Source of the DNA: Phoronis australis
Lineage: Eukaryota > Phoronida > Phoronidae
Assembly: GCA_002633005.1 (NCBI GenBank)
Contig: NMRA01000038.1
Span: 767,329-831,328 of the forward strand
Reading direction: 5' to 3'
Length of the DNA stretch: 64,000 bases
Below are positions 22,301-32,330 of the stretch, piece after piece. The notes beneath the pieces are model-generated. The model had not been told where the DNA came from. It worked only from the letters and a program-made list of their open reading frames with translations, and did no database searches. How positions within the stretch are numbered: position 1 is the stretch's first letter; every line of letters begins with the position of its first letter. A program made the position numbers and the translations under genes.

Positions 22301-23676
22301 AAGAATGATAGAGTTAACAGAAATGAAATTGTACAAAATCAGGATCATGGTGGTCTAAAAATGGTTCATGTTAGTTTTTTTATTAAGTCTTTGAAAATAT
22401 CGTGGCTTCGTAAACTATTCACCTCAAATACCATACGTGACCTTGCAGAGGCAGTTTTGGGTTGTAAAGTTGATAACTTTTTTAAAATGGGAGACGCTTT
22501 CCTTAAAAAATTAGCTGAAGGCACCGACAATATGTTCTGGAAGGAAGTTTTAAGCGATGTTGTGCTCCTGTTTCAAATGTGTGACAAAAATGAAAATATT
22601 ATTTACTCTCCCCTGTGGTATAATTCAAAGATTAAAGTTGGTAAAAAATCTATTTTCTACAAGACCTGGTATGAAAGGGGAATCTATCGTGTGTGTGATT
22701 TGTTTAATGCTGAAGGTTCTTTTATGTCATACGAACAACTCTGTAATAGTTATAACTTTCAACCTCCAATACTAGAATTCTATGGATTAAGAAGTGCAAC
22801 CTTTGCAGCGTACAGGGGTCTTAAGAATAGACAAGACAACATCTTTTTACCAAATTTTCCAAATTATATGTATAAAATTTTACATAATAAATCACAAGCG
22901 GTAAATATTTATGACACCTTAGTACAGTCACTTCAGACAGCTTGTAAGTATAAAAACAAGTGGTCATCTGAGATAGATATAAACGGTGTTATAAATAATG
23001 TAAATTTTAGTGACTCTGATTCATGGTGGAGAAAAGTAAATAAACTCCCCTTCAATTGTACAAAAGATACAAAATTGCGTTGGTTTCAATACCGCTTAAT
23101 TCACAGAATATTGCCAACTAATAGTTATTTACATAAAATTAAAATAAAAACAAGTGATTTATGCTCTTTCTGTGGTGAACACAGTGAAACTTTTCTCCAT
23201 CTGTTTTGGGAATGTCGTCTTGTCTCCGTTTTCTGGCTCCTGTTTACTGACTGGTTAAAACAAACATATCATGTAAATTTTCATGTGGACAAGATAGCAG
23301 TGTTTTTTGGTTTTTTGGGAAACATTCAGTCGGAAAATTGTAATATTAATTTGCTGATCATGCTAGCAAAAAATTACATATTTAGCCAAAAGTTTGTTAA
23401 AAAAAATCTTAATTTCCAATTGTTCATAAACTTTATTAAATTACATCCTGAAGGAAATACGGTACTTGTTGAGTAATGATTTAATGTTATCTTTTGTAAA
23501 CGATGTATAGTATATTGTTTGATTTGACTTGTAATTATCATGCTAGAGCAAAAAAAAAAAAAACTTCATAGAAGAGTGAACTAATCAAGATCTAATTGTT
23601 TATGCGAAACAGATCAAAACAATACTAGATTGAGTTTCAGTTTAAAAAAAAAAAGAAAAAAAAAACAAAAAAAACA
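19311..23676 (+). mobile_element. Tx1/L1-type LINE with intact ORF2
   Basis: ORF2 is uninterrupted from endonuclease through C-terminal zinc motif. The 3' end is A-rich: A-runs at about 23551-23564 and 23643-23676, the last abutting unique duplicated DNA that starts at about 23678. In duplicate D2 the corresponding site near 39255 lacks the LINE, so insertion followed or bordered the duplication. No recognisable ORF1 precedes ORF2: the 19410-19712 frame has no zinc knuckle or RRM. The 5' boundary is uncertain; it may start just after the minisatellite. Confidence 0.85.
19697..23476 (+). CDS. LINE ORF2: endonuclease-reverse transcriptase (Tx1/L1 group)
   Basis: 1259 aa. The N-terminal AP-like endonuclease has ASFNCRGL (about 8-15), LQDTHF at 38-43 (D where E is usual), VNIYGPN, GDFN and a terminal SDHNNVVL. 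The RT follows with KSPGPDGF, NWRPISLLNITYK (R550), LMIDFEKAFDS (about 615-625), GCRQGDPISPYLFLL and QYADDTCLIL (YADD at 718-721). After it comes the long L1-type C-terminal part with WFQYRLIHRILPTN and a CCHC-like CSFCGEHSETFLHLFWEC (C1156, C1159). Function: cleaves target DNA and copies the element's RNA in place. Length and order fit the Tx1/L1 group. The intact frame implies recent activity, though the EN substitution could weaken cleavage; many relatives also carry D. Confidence 0.93.
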   Translation: MANNLKIASFNCRGLGTLSKRRDVFHYIRQRAYSIFCLQDTHFTVAEEPIIRAQWGYDCFFSHGRSDARGVAILFNSNFEFKVLSFTSDTAGNLLILELEVNNCFSIVLVNIYGPNKDSPQFFNDISQKIASYNNDFVVVCGDFNLVQDFHLDCHNYISVNNPKARDQMLEMKVALDLTDPWRVYHPSAKKFTWSRTNPVKKARLDYFLVTQQLLSRIEKVEIQSGYRSDHNNVVLTIQLTTFKKGPGFWKFNNSLLKDKEYINLVKNEILCTKKQYALPVYDLNKIQAIDSNNLQFYISDQLFLETLLLNIRTATIPYCIYQKKEKNRKGKDLEEQLMSLQDRFNESDDPEIAVLLENKKSEYEDYRREYMHGVMVRSRANWVENGEKPTKYFCALEKRNFVNKNVTKLISSNNAVIKEQSAILSEITSFYKNLYSCKDGDLVDVNLNERLASCPMPKLNQSNRVELEKFITLEEIHATLKDLKNNKSPGPDGFTVEFFKFFWPDLKYYLFRSFKEGINKGELSISQKQGIISIIPKENKPREFIKNWRPISLLNITYKLLSGCIARRLKGVLGPLIHENQQGFMKGRYIGENIRILYDVIQFLDCKPFPGLLLMIDFEKAFDSVSWSFILKALSYFNFGPRFIDTVKTLYNKSCLCVLQHGFFSEFFEMGRGCRQGDPISPYLFLLCVEILGNLIRRDGGITGVRIGVSEFKLIQYADDTCLILDGSELSLRSSLNLIDQFAKFSGLKPNIEKTRCVWIGSKKDSHEKLCVNENLLWTNKPFMFLGINFSTDYNTMPGINYSCRFLEIKKMVGSWSRRILTVLGKITVVKTLLLPKIVHLLQSLPSPSIDMIQELERVFFGFIWNGKNDRVNRNEIVQNQDHGGLKMVHVSFFIKSLKISWLRKLFTSNTIRDLAEAVLGCKVDNFFKMGDAFLKKLAEGTDNMFWKEVLSDVVLLFQMCDKNENIIYSPLWYNSKIKVGKKSIFYKTWYERGIYRVCDLFNAEGSFMSYEQLCNSYNFQPPILEFYGLRSATFAAYRGLKNRQDNIFLPNFPNYMYKILHNKSQAVNIYDTLVQSLQTACKYKNKWSSEIDINGVINNVNFSDSDSWWRKVNKLPFNCTKDTKLRWFQYRLIHRILPTNSYLHKIKIKTSDLCSFCGEHSETFLHLFWECRLVSVFWLLFTDWLKQTYHVNFHVDKIAVFFGFLGNIQSENCNINLLIMLAKNYIFSQKFVKKNLNFQLFINFIKLHPEGNTVLVE

Positions 23677-24520
23677 ACGGTTCTGGTGCTAGAAAGGCTA
23701 ATAAGCTGGCCTGAATCACCAACTAGGTTATTGTAGATGTAAGTAAACAAATTATCGATAGTAATTTAATTGGCACACCAGATAATTGGCGAAATGTGTA
23801 ACGAATAGCTTAAAATGCAATGTCTGCAATATTTTATGAACAGTTAATCGAACGCCTCTGGACTAAAAGATAGATAAGTTTGACTAAAAACAACAACTTT
23901 TCTAAAGTATAGCGTAAAAACATCCCCCGTTAAGCGTTAATCAGCCAATGGATGCCTGAGTGGCTACAGAAAATTATAAAACACGCAAAGCGACCTCACT
24001 CAATGCACAAGTTTCCCATATAGTCGTTGTCACTGTTACACAGAGTTGTGATTCGCTGATTTCTAGCCAGACCTCTTCTAGTATTTTTGCGTGTTTTGGA
24101 ATTTTCTATGTACTGTCATGTAACTATCTAGGCATCCGTTCTCTGAATAAAGGTTGACAACGGTGAATGCTTTGCCGCTGAAACACGTATCTGCATTAAA
24201 GAAAAGTTGTTGTCTGTATTCAAACTTTACTTGTGTGTTCGTCAGTGCGAGATCTTTTGGTAAAATTAGATAACCAATGATAGTTTTGGACCACTACAAT
24301 GAACACCCATGGCGGAAGTAATTCATCTCCGGTGCAGTCAAATGGGTCCATTTCGACGCCTCGCTTTGCTCTTGTTCAGTACTCCCTGGAAATGGCGTCG
24401 CACATTTCGAATGATTCAAATGTCGATCGAAAATTTTGTGGTGAAACCAAAAACCCGGTCCCCTCTTGTGAAAAAACCTTCATTCTGTGAAACCATACAG
24501 TGAACCACTCGCGACCACTC

Positions 24521-26428
24521 TCAGTTGAATTGCAAATTTCCGTCTTCTGTGAACTGATCTAAACAGAAATGTTTGCCTGGATGCTTGCATTTGGAAAACT
24601 TTTGCTTTGACGGATCGTAATCAGAATTTTGGTCAGTATTGGAATGTAAATGGTGAACGGCATGTTTATAAATTTCGTTCACATATTTATTGCGGACGAC
24701 GAGTCCAGGACTAGGAGGTGCCAGGACCCATTTGCCACCGTACATCACGCGTGTGTAGTTGTATTTGTATTGTTGTAAATATCGACTTCCAGCCACCCAG
24801 GTTGAGTTGTATACATCCGTATGCCATATGCTGTATCTGACACCGGCTAATCGTATTTCTAATTCTTTGTATTTGTTGTTATTTCTGTTAGTCGTTAATC
24901 TAAGAACACAGCCATTTTCCCTCCATACGGAACTACTGTTCACAATCTTGGCTACTCTGTCTACGGTATACACGTTGTCGAAACGAAGGTCTGTGTCCAA
25001 GTCCCACGGACACTCAGAGTTAAACTTCAACGCACACAGCAATGACCCGTCCGCAAGTTCTATGGGTACACCAGCATTTCCCGCCAACTCAATGAGAATC
25101 TGGTTACAGGTTCTTATTTTTTCTAGACAGCACGGTGGTTGCAAGAATCCAATTGAATCCCAAAAATTTGGGCAAGTCATTTCTGTCTCTTCACAGCTAT
25201 ATTTAAAGCTTTCCCCAGAGAATGTGTGGATTTCATTTAAACGGAATTGATTAGCTACGATCCTCCATTCACTTTTGAATTGTTTTCGTTCACGTCCAAT
25301 CTGTTTAACATGAAACATTGAATCAGGACAAACAACGTTTTGTTTGTTTTTTGTTCGGTTAAGGAAAAGTCGTTCAAAGAACAAGGAATCGTTATTTAAA
25401 CTTCCAAGGTCTTGCTCTAATTCTCTTTTTATCGCTAAAAAGGGTCCTTCAATGTGGTCGCAATACATGCATGAATCCAGGGACTTTGAATAGCCATAAT
25501 GGTACTCAAGGTGATAGTTTCGAAGCGACACCTCGTGGCAGCCGTGCCACCAATGGCCATTGTTGCCAACGCTCGCACCTCCTACAGCAGACGCGCCGAA
25601 TCGACTGGCGAAGCTTAGGAGTCTTTCCACATTGGTGTATTGTGTAAACCGATGAACATTGGGCAAAAGCAACACGTACTTTGTGCTGGCTGTTGAAACG
25701 AGACTTCTCCATTTGCTACCTTCCTCAGTGACAATGAAAGAACAATTTCGGCATAAATTCAATGGTAAAAACTGACTTTGTGAAATGACGGACACAATTA
25801 TTCGAACATCTGCATATCTGTCCCGGATCTGACTTACAAGACTTGTAATTTCTGATGGAGTATCTTGAATTGCGTTTATTAAGATCGTAACCATATTTTC
25901 AAGCTTTGTGGCGTCAGCACATGTCTGAATTTGCCAACCGTTTTCGTAATATATGTCGTTTTGCAACTTTATCTCGGGACATACTTCAGGTTTGCCCGTT
26001 TGAACGCCTGCTTCTGGTGCTCTTTGTGGAGAATATTGCTGAATCTGCCTCAACGTGGGTTTGGTGGCTTGGCCGTCTAAAGCTGTACGATTCTCATGCA
26101 TTTCTGACGTCTCCGGAAAACTTCGTAGTCTCAGACATTCGGTGACTTTTCCATCTATCTCTTCGTTTTTTAGTGCTTCTCTCAACAACAGTTGAATTTT
26201 TGGACTATCTGATAAATCGAGCGCTTGCTTTATTAGAACACTTGCTTCCTGTGAGTCATTTTCGTGACAAGACACTTGCACCAGGCTTTCAGTACATCTT
26301 TGTGACTCCCCACATTGTCGCACAGTCAAGAAACACAAGCAAACAAAGGCTGCGGAAGCGCAACAAAGTAACTTTTTAACAGAGATATATTTAATCCAGC
26401 GAATGCATGTGCACCGTCTTCTATTCAT
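24521..26428 (-). CDS. Fukutin-related-protein-like (LicD-type) membrane protein, D1 copy
   Basis: 635-aa single-exon ORF. Residues 1-18 are basic, about 19-36 form a signal-anchor helix, then a stem: a type II Golgi/ER topology. Residues about 175-375 resemble the N-terminal GT-A-like domain of FKRP (MVTILINA, YVLLLPNVHRF, GPFLAIKRE). The C-terminal LicD-like domain has QPPCCL (430-435), DGSLLCALK (460-468) and CPWDLDTDL (473-481), corresponding to the DGSLL and PWDxDxDL motifs of fukutin/FKRP, where the acidic residues bind metal-nucleotide. Several NxS/T sites lie in the lumenal part. FKRP transfers ribitol phosphate from CDP-ribitol; here the substrate is not shown by the sequence. It is longer than vertebrate FKRP (about 495 aa) because of the stem. 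Its paralogue is at 40130-42058. Confidence 0.8.
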   Translation of the reverse strand: MNRRRCTCIRWIKYISVKKLLCCASAAFVCLCFLTVRQCGESQRCTESLVQVSCHENDSQEASVLIKQALDLSDSPKIQLLLREALKNEEIDGKVTECLRLRSFPETSEMHENRTALDGQATKPTLRQIQQYSPQRAPEAGVQTGKPEVCPEIKLQNDIYYENGWQIQTCADATKLENMVTILINAIQDTPSEITSLVSQIRDRYADVRIIVSVISQSQFLPLNLCRNCSFIVTEEGSKWRSLVSTASTKYVLLLPNVHRFTQYTNVERLLSFASRFGASAVGGASVGNNGHWWHGCHEVSLRNYHLEYHYGYSKSLDSCMYCDHIEGPFLAIKRELEQDLGSLNNDSLFFERLFLNRTKNKQNVVCPDSMFHVKQIGRERKQFKSEWRIVANQFRLNEIHTFSGESFKYSCEETEMTCPNFWDSIGFLQPPCCLEKIRTCNQILIELAGNAGVPIELADGSLLCALKFNSECPWDLDTDLRFDNVYTVDRVAKIVNSSSVWRENGCVLRLTTNRNNNKYKELEIRLAGVRYSIWHTDVYNSTWVAGSRYLQQYKYNYTRVMYGGKWVLAPPSPGLVVRNKYVNEIYKHAVHHLHSNTDQNSDYDPSKQKFSKCKHPGKHFCLDQFTEDGNLQFN

Positions 26429-26800
26429 CGTGGCCCAGATTCACCTGTTGTGTCACTACAGTACTGAGTCCGTGTACTCAATGAGTACATCGACACAGTC
26501 TATTAAATGTACGGTGAGGTGACTTGTGTTGTTGCGCATCGTTCCATTGGACGACTTGCAGTTCGCGTACCATTATCCACTATCGATTGGACAGTGTAAA
26601 TCAAAATTGACAAACGTCGGAAAATCTTACATGAATACTATCCAGCTCCAGAAGAAAAAAAATCAGGTGTCAAACGCTCCAGTGGTTGCATTGCATGTTA
26701 AACCACTCATCAACGGTTACCCGTACTTATTGAGTACACGACACTGTTGATGTATTCTCGTTCGAACTATTGGTATATTACTATACAGAATGTTACCGAT
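26429..26800 (-). promoter_or_regulatory. Conserved upstream flank of the FKRP-like gene (D1)
   Basis: About 370 bp upstream of the ATG remain alignable with 42059-42520 upstream of the D2 gene (for example TGGCCCAGATTCACCTG, and words around TTGCGCATCGT). It probably contains promoter and 5' UTR. No TATA box or initiator is certain. Confidence 0.4.
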
Positions 26801-27140
26801 AGGCGGATTTAGAGACTACCCTTGGCTGCCGAAAAAAATGAAACAGCAAGAACGTGAGGAAATATTGATTTCATTAACTAGAACCGGTAATTAATACGCG
26901 GTTGAGGGTTGGGTAGGCTCAGACACTGTTGTAAGTGTCCGATTCAGACCGCGGCGCAAGCGTTTCCCCTTTTTTAGTCCTCCCATATGGTTTTTTTAGT
27001 AGAAGGCCCACATCCTGAGAAGTTCGAAATTCGGGCTTCCCTAACTTTTAGGCTGCGAGCGCGCATGCATCAGTCATGCTTTGCGCAATTCCCGAGGCGA
27101 CATGTTCCCCCCCCCTTATGATATCCTAGATCCGCCACTG
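26801..27140. mobile_element. hAT-like MITE, present in D1 only
   Basis: Left end AGGCGGATTTAG; right end CTAGATCCGCCACTG (reverse strand CAGTGGCGGATCTAG, with the CAGNG start typical of hAT). The flanks TTACCGAT (left) and TCACCAAC (right) both align with the single TCACCTAT at the empty site in D2 (about 42520), consistent with a diverged 8-bp target duplication. About 340 bp, non-coding. A similar right end occurs near 7315 and similar ends at 33265-33414. Confidence 0.65.
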
Positions 27141-27904
27141 TCACCAACGTATAAAATGGCAATAATGTTTTGAGACCTGTCATGCCACAGGCATTGTCTT
27201 ACAGTAGGTTACAAAAGCTCGCAATTGCGCCCTCTGGTGCAAACCAATTCTACCGATAAAATATGAAATACCTGCGGGAGCAGACCTAGCATACGCCACA
27301 CACGGGTGAGCTCAATGCAAGTTCAACACAGGGTGTTCACAAGCCCCAAGTAGAGACCCAAATATTTTCAGTCTATGGGTGTCGTGCAATTTCTACAATC
27401 TCTTATAGAAGCATGATATTTGGATTTCTGTGGTTGTCTGCCCATTGCCGCGTGTCGGTAAAAGAAAGAAGTAGTCACGGGAGGCGGTGGGAGTAACGGT
27501 ATAACTCCAGATGAATGTAATATGTTCTACTGCGCATGCGCTATATTCGACACCAGTCATACATTAAGGGTGCAAATGATACCCACTTTACCAAGGGCTT
27601 TATGCTAACAGGTAACAGGTACAGCGCTGCACGCAGCAACTTAAGTAGCAATTTCTGAGAGAACTATATAATCAAAAAAAAAATCTGCATGACCCGTCAA
27701 GGAATTGGCTGAAAATTTTCCAGTGGATTCATATCCACCTCAAACGATACCAACCGTCATAATACACTCACTGGCCGCTCTGTCTATTTTTAACCCCCCT
27801 CTGAAATTTTTAGTTGAAACGTAGAAAATTTGTAGCTTAAAGTGAACTACTATTAACACTAATACTTGTAGAGTAGGGATTGATATTCAATATTGGGTAG
27901 GAAA

Positions 27905-28345
27905 TAACTCTGACAAACGGAACCACAACACCACGTTCCCTATCACTCCGGCTGGTCTGCTCACTCAGCTTGTCCGGAACCTGCTTTGCAGGTTGTTATA
28001 GCCCAGTTGGCTGTTTGGTGTACCCACTTGGTACTTTATATGATATTTGCCCATTTGACAGTTTGTACCCATCTTATTGAATTTGCCGTTTTGGTCGACC
28101 CGCTTGGTAGGCAATCAGCCAATACTCATTTGATATTATGTACCCATTTGGTACTATGCTAACCTGTGCCACTTGGTATCCGATATTCAATTACACCTGG
28201 GTATCGTATGTGTATGTTATCTCTTGTAATTAAGGTACCCATTTGGTACCTTTTGTAAAATAATTAATTGTAGAGCCGTGACCCTGAAATTCCTTATACA
28301 TCCTAAAATATATGTTATGCTTATGTTGTTTTATTTGTCCCCAAT
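27905..28345. other. D1-specific block with hairpin and 13-mer array
   Basis: Absent from D2 (which runs from 43275 straight to CAAGTATAATATTCAT). It contains a perfect 7-bp hairpin AACCTGC-TTT-GCAGGTT at 27978-27994 and the TACCCAYTTGGTA array at 28021-28248. No ORF. Terminal repeats were not recognised. Confidence 0.55.
28021..28248. repeat. Array of TACCCAYTTGGTA 13-mers
   Basis: Exact or near copies start at 28021, 28049, 28066, 28097, 28123, 28141, 28166, 28192 and 28236. The copies at 28021, 28141 and 28236 match the consensus fully. Intervals are 17-44 bp, about 26 on average. The ends TACC/GGTA are complementary, so each unit is an imperfect palindrome. Intervening sequence is not conserved. 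Either a decayed minisatellite or a cluster of protein-binding sites. Confidence 0.6.
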
Positions 28346-29084
28346 AATATTCATACCTCAGTCCAAAAATATACTTTCAAACAAATGAAATATAGCCTCC
28401 CCCCCCCTTTGTGTGGCATTCATTTTGTCGTACCACCTAATCTAAGTATCCAAACTCGAACTAAGTTATTGGTAATGATACAGCAAGTTGTAACAAAATG
28501 ACTCTTGAACTTTGTAGAAATGAGTAAAGGCTACAACAATTAAGGTCAAAAGATTGATCTTTTTTATTCAATACATATAAATTCAACTGAAAATGCGCCT
28601 GTTAGGTTTCCAAGTGTCAAAGACTTGTTTTAGTTGCCCAGCAATTTAAAATAAAAGTAGTGACTGAGTTTTTTAATGGCAGTAGAGACATTATTTAACG
28701 TGCACAATTCTCTTGTTCAGTTTCTTTGCTCTCAAGGTGTTTGGTTGTGTCAGAGTTGTGGTCAGACTCTTAGTGCAGAGTGTAATTTTGCAGCTGTAGT
28801 AGTAGAACTTCCTGTTCATGGAAATGTGACTGTACACTCCTTCACAGTTCTACGAAAGATAGTACTGTCGAATGTTGTTTAACACGGCTTCTCATTGGTT
28901 AAAGTAATGAAACCGAGGTCATAACATTCAGTCATTCCCACTGGTTGAAATCTGGGAAACCTCTATCAGCTTACAGTGTAGTACCAATTTTATCGATCAC
29001 CTTTGACTTGAATAGTTACATTTTATTAATACAGGCAGTGATCGAAGTAAACAAAATCAAGAGAATCCTGATCCAGTGGCACAC

Positions 29085-31512
29085 AGCACCTAGACTACCC
29101 GGGTATAGTTAACTTAGGCTCGTCACCTCCTCGTAATACTTACATCAACATGTAGAGCTAACGGACCGGAGGGGGTGAATGCAAAATCTGGTAGTCAACC
29201 GACACTCACCTTATTCGTTGCAGCCGTTTAAGAGGAAACAATCAAATAGATGTCATTTTCTAGCATAATTCGCCGCTTTTTGTAACAAAGAAGTGTAATC
29301 CGTTTTTTGAAAAACAGCACGCTCCATTTCCTAAAATTTTGTGACGTCTTTCAGATGATGACAGCTTCGCAGCAGCAAGGTGTGTTCTAAAATTCGGTTG
29401 GCTGGTTTTAAAATACTAAAAACTTGTAACGAACTGAAACAAGTTCCAATAATTTGCTGTGACATGTGCGCAACCTTGTGTCGGCAGCGAAGAACAGTTA
29501 ATAAAAGAATCGGGTGGCCACTGATAAAGGTCAGGTGACGTAATCGCCAAAAACCGACTCAAGAGAACGCATCACAATTTTAGCAGCAACTGATCAACGA
29601 CTGCTAATTTTTCCAACACCGGTAAATAAGTTTGTTTAGACCTAATCAAGGATGAGAGTAGTTTTAATGACACTAATTTTGAGCCAGATTTTATTTGTCC
29701 ATTTTTACCCATATCGGCGAAAATCTGTACACTCGGGAAACCAATTTTCGTCCACTTATCACATAAAGCATAAAATAAATCGGCCTGTTGTATTACTCAC
29801 TGAATTATTCCACTTCAAAGTTATGCTCTGAATGGGATTTGAATTACCGCTCACAAATATATAATATTCGGTGATTCGCAAGTTTTCTTTATTTATGCCG
29901 AGTTGTTTCAACTGTACATTACTTTCCGTCAGTCATTTTATGATGACTCCTGTGGTCGTCACATGCTGCCGCCTTTTGTGTGAACACAAAAACATACAGA
30001 AAAAGGCTGAGAAAATAGTGGAAAGCGGTGTCCAACAATTCTAGTTCAGCCACAAACTGTTCTATTGTATAATATCGATTGTTTATTTCAGTTCCGGTAA
30101 AATAAATAATTTTGAAATTTAAGCGACATAATAACAAGAAAATGAAAATTAGAGATAATATGCGAACTATTTTATAACAAACATGTTCTAAATACTTACT
30201 CATCTTGTAACTGCTTTCATTTTCTTTTCAGTACTTCTTCATTCCCTGTTAACACCTTGCCAGCCAAAACAGAACTGTAACTCGTCGAGACTTGGTCGGA
30301 GGAAGTTGATCATTAGACCTCAGTACAGTTGTTCTAATAAATTACCGAATATCCTATTGTTTGAAATTTTTTCTCATCTTTAAAAGGCTTCTGCAATCAT
30401 AAATAAATAAGTACCCAAGTTGTGTTTGCGTTTTATTGCTCAATCTATTACTCTTATTTTTAATTATGTCACGCTATAGTGTATATAACAATGCAATATG
30501 GTGAAATAAAATCAATGTTTTATTTCATTGTTGACCATTCTCTATCAATTCAAGTATTTTAATTTTCTTCAAATAAATCCAGAATGCTTGAACCAAAAAT
30601 TCCAACATTACTGTTGAGTTCTGAATTGTGTTTTCTAATAAAAACCAAGTGGAAAATATTTTGATGGTCAATTCGAGGGCCGAAACTGTTAAGCACCCAG
30701 CGTGTTGCATTTGGCCTTATAGGTGTCGGTTAGTGCCTGGGACAAATAGGTACATTGCATAAACAATCCCTAGGGTGTTCTTTGTCCCGTCTGAAGGAAA
30801 GTTAATTTCGAATATATCTTCTGAAAATGAACAAAAAAGTGCATCAGTAAAGTCAACAAGTTTTTAAGAGGTTAAAAAAAAAACAGTCGGTAAATGCACG
30901 GATTTTCTTCTCATTTGTTCGATGCGTGTTTCTCCCGAGTGGTTAGTACCGAACGAGCAGACGAGCTCTCGAAATCGCAACGCTAAGTCCCGCGTGGCTA
31001 CGCTGCACACGAAAGAAAATGATGGACGACCATTGGAGCCTGACGGCAATAGGTACCCCGACGATATATTTAGTATACAGCTTTGGGCCAAGGCTTGGGC
31101 AACCCGGTGATGGTAAGCGATGACCATCCCTTAGAAGTAAGACACCATTTTCGAAGAGTTTGAACAACCAGGAGATATATACAAAAGAAAATGGCGAACC
31201 TTTACTGCACTGTGGCAATCAGTAAAAAGTAAGAACGACTGATACAATAATAAAATACGACGTAAACTCTTCACAATATGGCGTAAACAAAGAATGTGAA
31301 AAGCAGCCGATACCCCGGCCACCAGGCACGTCACTGACACAATAGCGGTCGCTGCCAGGAATTCAGTGTTTTGACCATAAATACGAATAGGCTTTTGTTT
31401 GGCGCGCATGTCGGGCAAATGTAAATTTTATTTGTATGTTGGAACCGATTAACTGACATTATTTTGACTACAGTACCCTTTTAAGCCCAAACGATTACAC
31501 TGCATTATGGCA
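29085..31512. other. D1-specific 2.4-kb insertion
   Basis: D2 joins CCAGTGGC (43995) directly to the sequence matching 31515. Ends in D1: CCAGTGGCACACAG on the left, TTATGGCACGTGC on the right, with GGCAC on both sides as a possible 5-bp duplication. It contains one sulfotransferase-like N-terminal segment (29652-29831) and several open frames without recognised domains. No terminal inverted repeats seen. Origin undetermined. Confidence 0.5.
29652..29831 (+). pseudogene. Possible carbohydrate-sulfotransferase N-terminal fragment
   Basis: 59-codon frame starting MRVVLMTLILSQILFVHF, a hydrophobic signal-anchor. It continues with a basic stem and then NRPVVLLT, the segment that in Golgi carbohydrate sulfotransferases (keratan-sulfate/chondroitin-6 type) leads into the PAPS-binding TYxRxGSS loop. 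Here the next residues (ELFHFKVML) do not match and the frame stops. So it is either a first exon whose splice junction I cannot place or a truncated copy. The assignment rests on one short motif plus topology and is tentative. Confidence 0.3.
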
Positions 31513-31694
31513 CGTGCTATTGGTAGCCATGTGATCGGTATACTTCCGATTAAGGCATGCGCATTGATGCCTACACACGGAATTCCGTGTGTGGTAACTT
31601 CGTCATGTTTCCACAGGCACACTTTTCAGCATAAGTAGTTCTGTGTCAGAGGGTAATATGACTGATGTAGTGTGCAGTTTTAAAAGGTATTCTC

Positions 31695-32330
31695 AATGAC
31701 AATGTTCATGAAGAGATCTCATCAATGGGGGAAGCAGCACAAGAAGTGTTGCAGAACTTACACGATCTACCTGTTCGGAGTGGGCCACTTTTCGAATGTA
31801 AACTCACCCTGGCCAGAGTGGACGTGTTTGATATATTGCTGTGTGGAGGAATGCACAATATATTGTTCACTTCTTTGGTTGAAATAAATACTCTTGGGCA
31901 TTGACAGACACACGTGTGATCTAGTCAGGAAAACTGCATTTGATGACACCCCGAGGCAGTGAAATGTTAGTCCTAAATGCATTTGGTAGGTGGGCACTAC
32001 ATGCAGGAAAACGGAGTTACAGATTTGCTCATGACGTGAAAGCGTTCTTGACGGAAAGTTTGCAGCTGGACAAAGTACTGGTGTCAAGTGTACCCCTGCA
32101 GCCGTGTCTAAAGAGATGAGGCTAGCTAAGAATGACCACGGAAAACGTTTTGAATGAGATAACTGGCTTAGAGAGCCGCATAGCAGTAGCTTCTTTTCTC
32201 ACACGGGTACCACCTCTATATCTAGCCGCGGGATGGAGATGCGAGAACCGTGAAAGGAGAAATCATAAGACCTGAACTATTACATGAAGTTCTGGAAAAC
32301 CTGGGTTAATACCGAATGATGTTGTATGTT
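31695..32330 (+). pseudogene. Decayed coding segment shared with D2, family unknown
   Basis: One frame from about 31709 reads EISSMGEAAQEVLQNLHDLP, FECKLTLARVDVFDILLCGG and MHNILFTSLVEINTLG. Later blocks read KEMRLAKNDHGKRF and GEIIRPELLHEVLENLG. The same residues are preserved in D2 (44280-44975), where other positions carry stops and frameshifts. Conservation of frame between two diverged copies suggests a real ancestral gene lying downstream of, and convergent or unrelated to, the FKRP-like gene. I do not recognise the family. Both copies are broken. Confidence 0.45.

Noticed and set aside
24759-25250. 163-aa forward frame, and its twin at 40557-40922 (121 aa)
   Set aside because: Antisense shadows of the FKRP-like genes; duplicated only because the genes are.
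28021-28248. CRISPR-like array
   Set aside because: Units are only 13 bp, spacing is irregular and short, the context is eukaryotic, and no cas genes are present.
28676-28882. 68-aa forward frame shared with D2 (43590-43808)
   Set aside because: The D2 copy is frameshifted after the first 14 codons and the peptides diverge completely, so the frame is not conserved.
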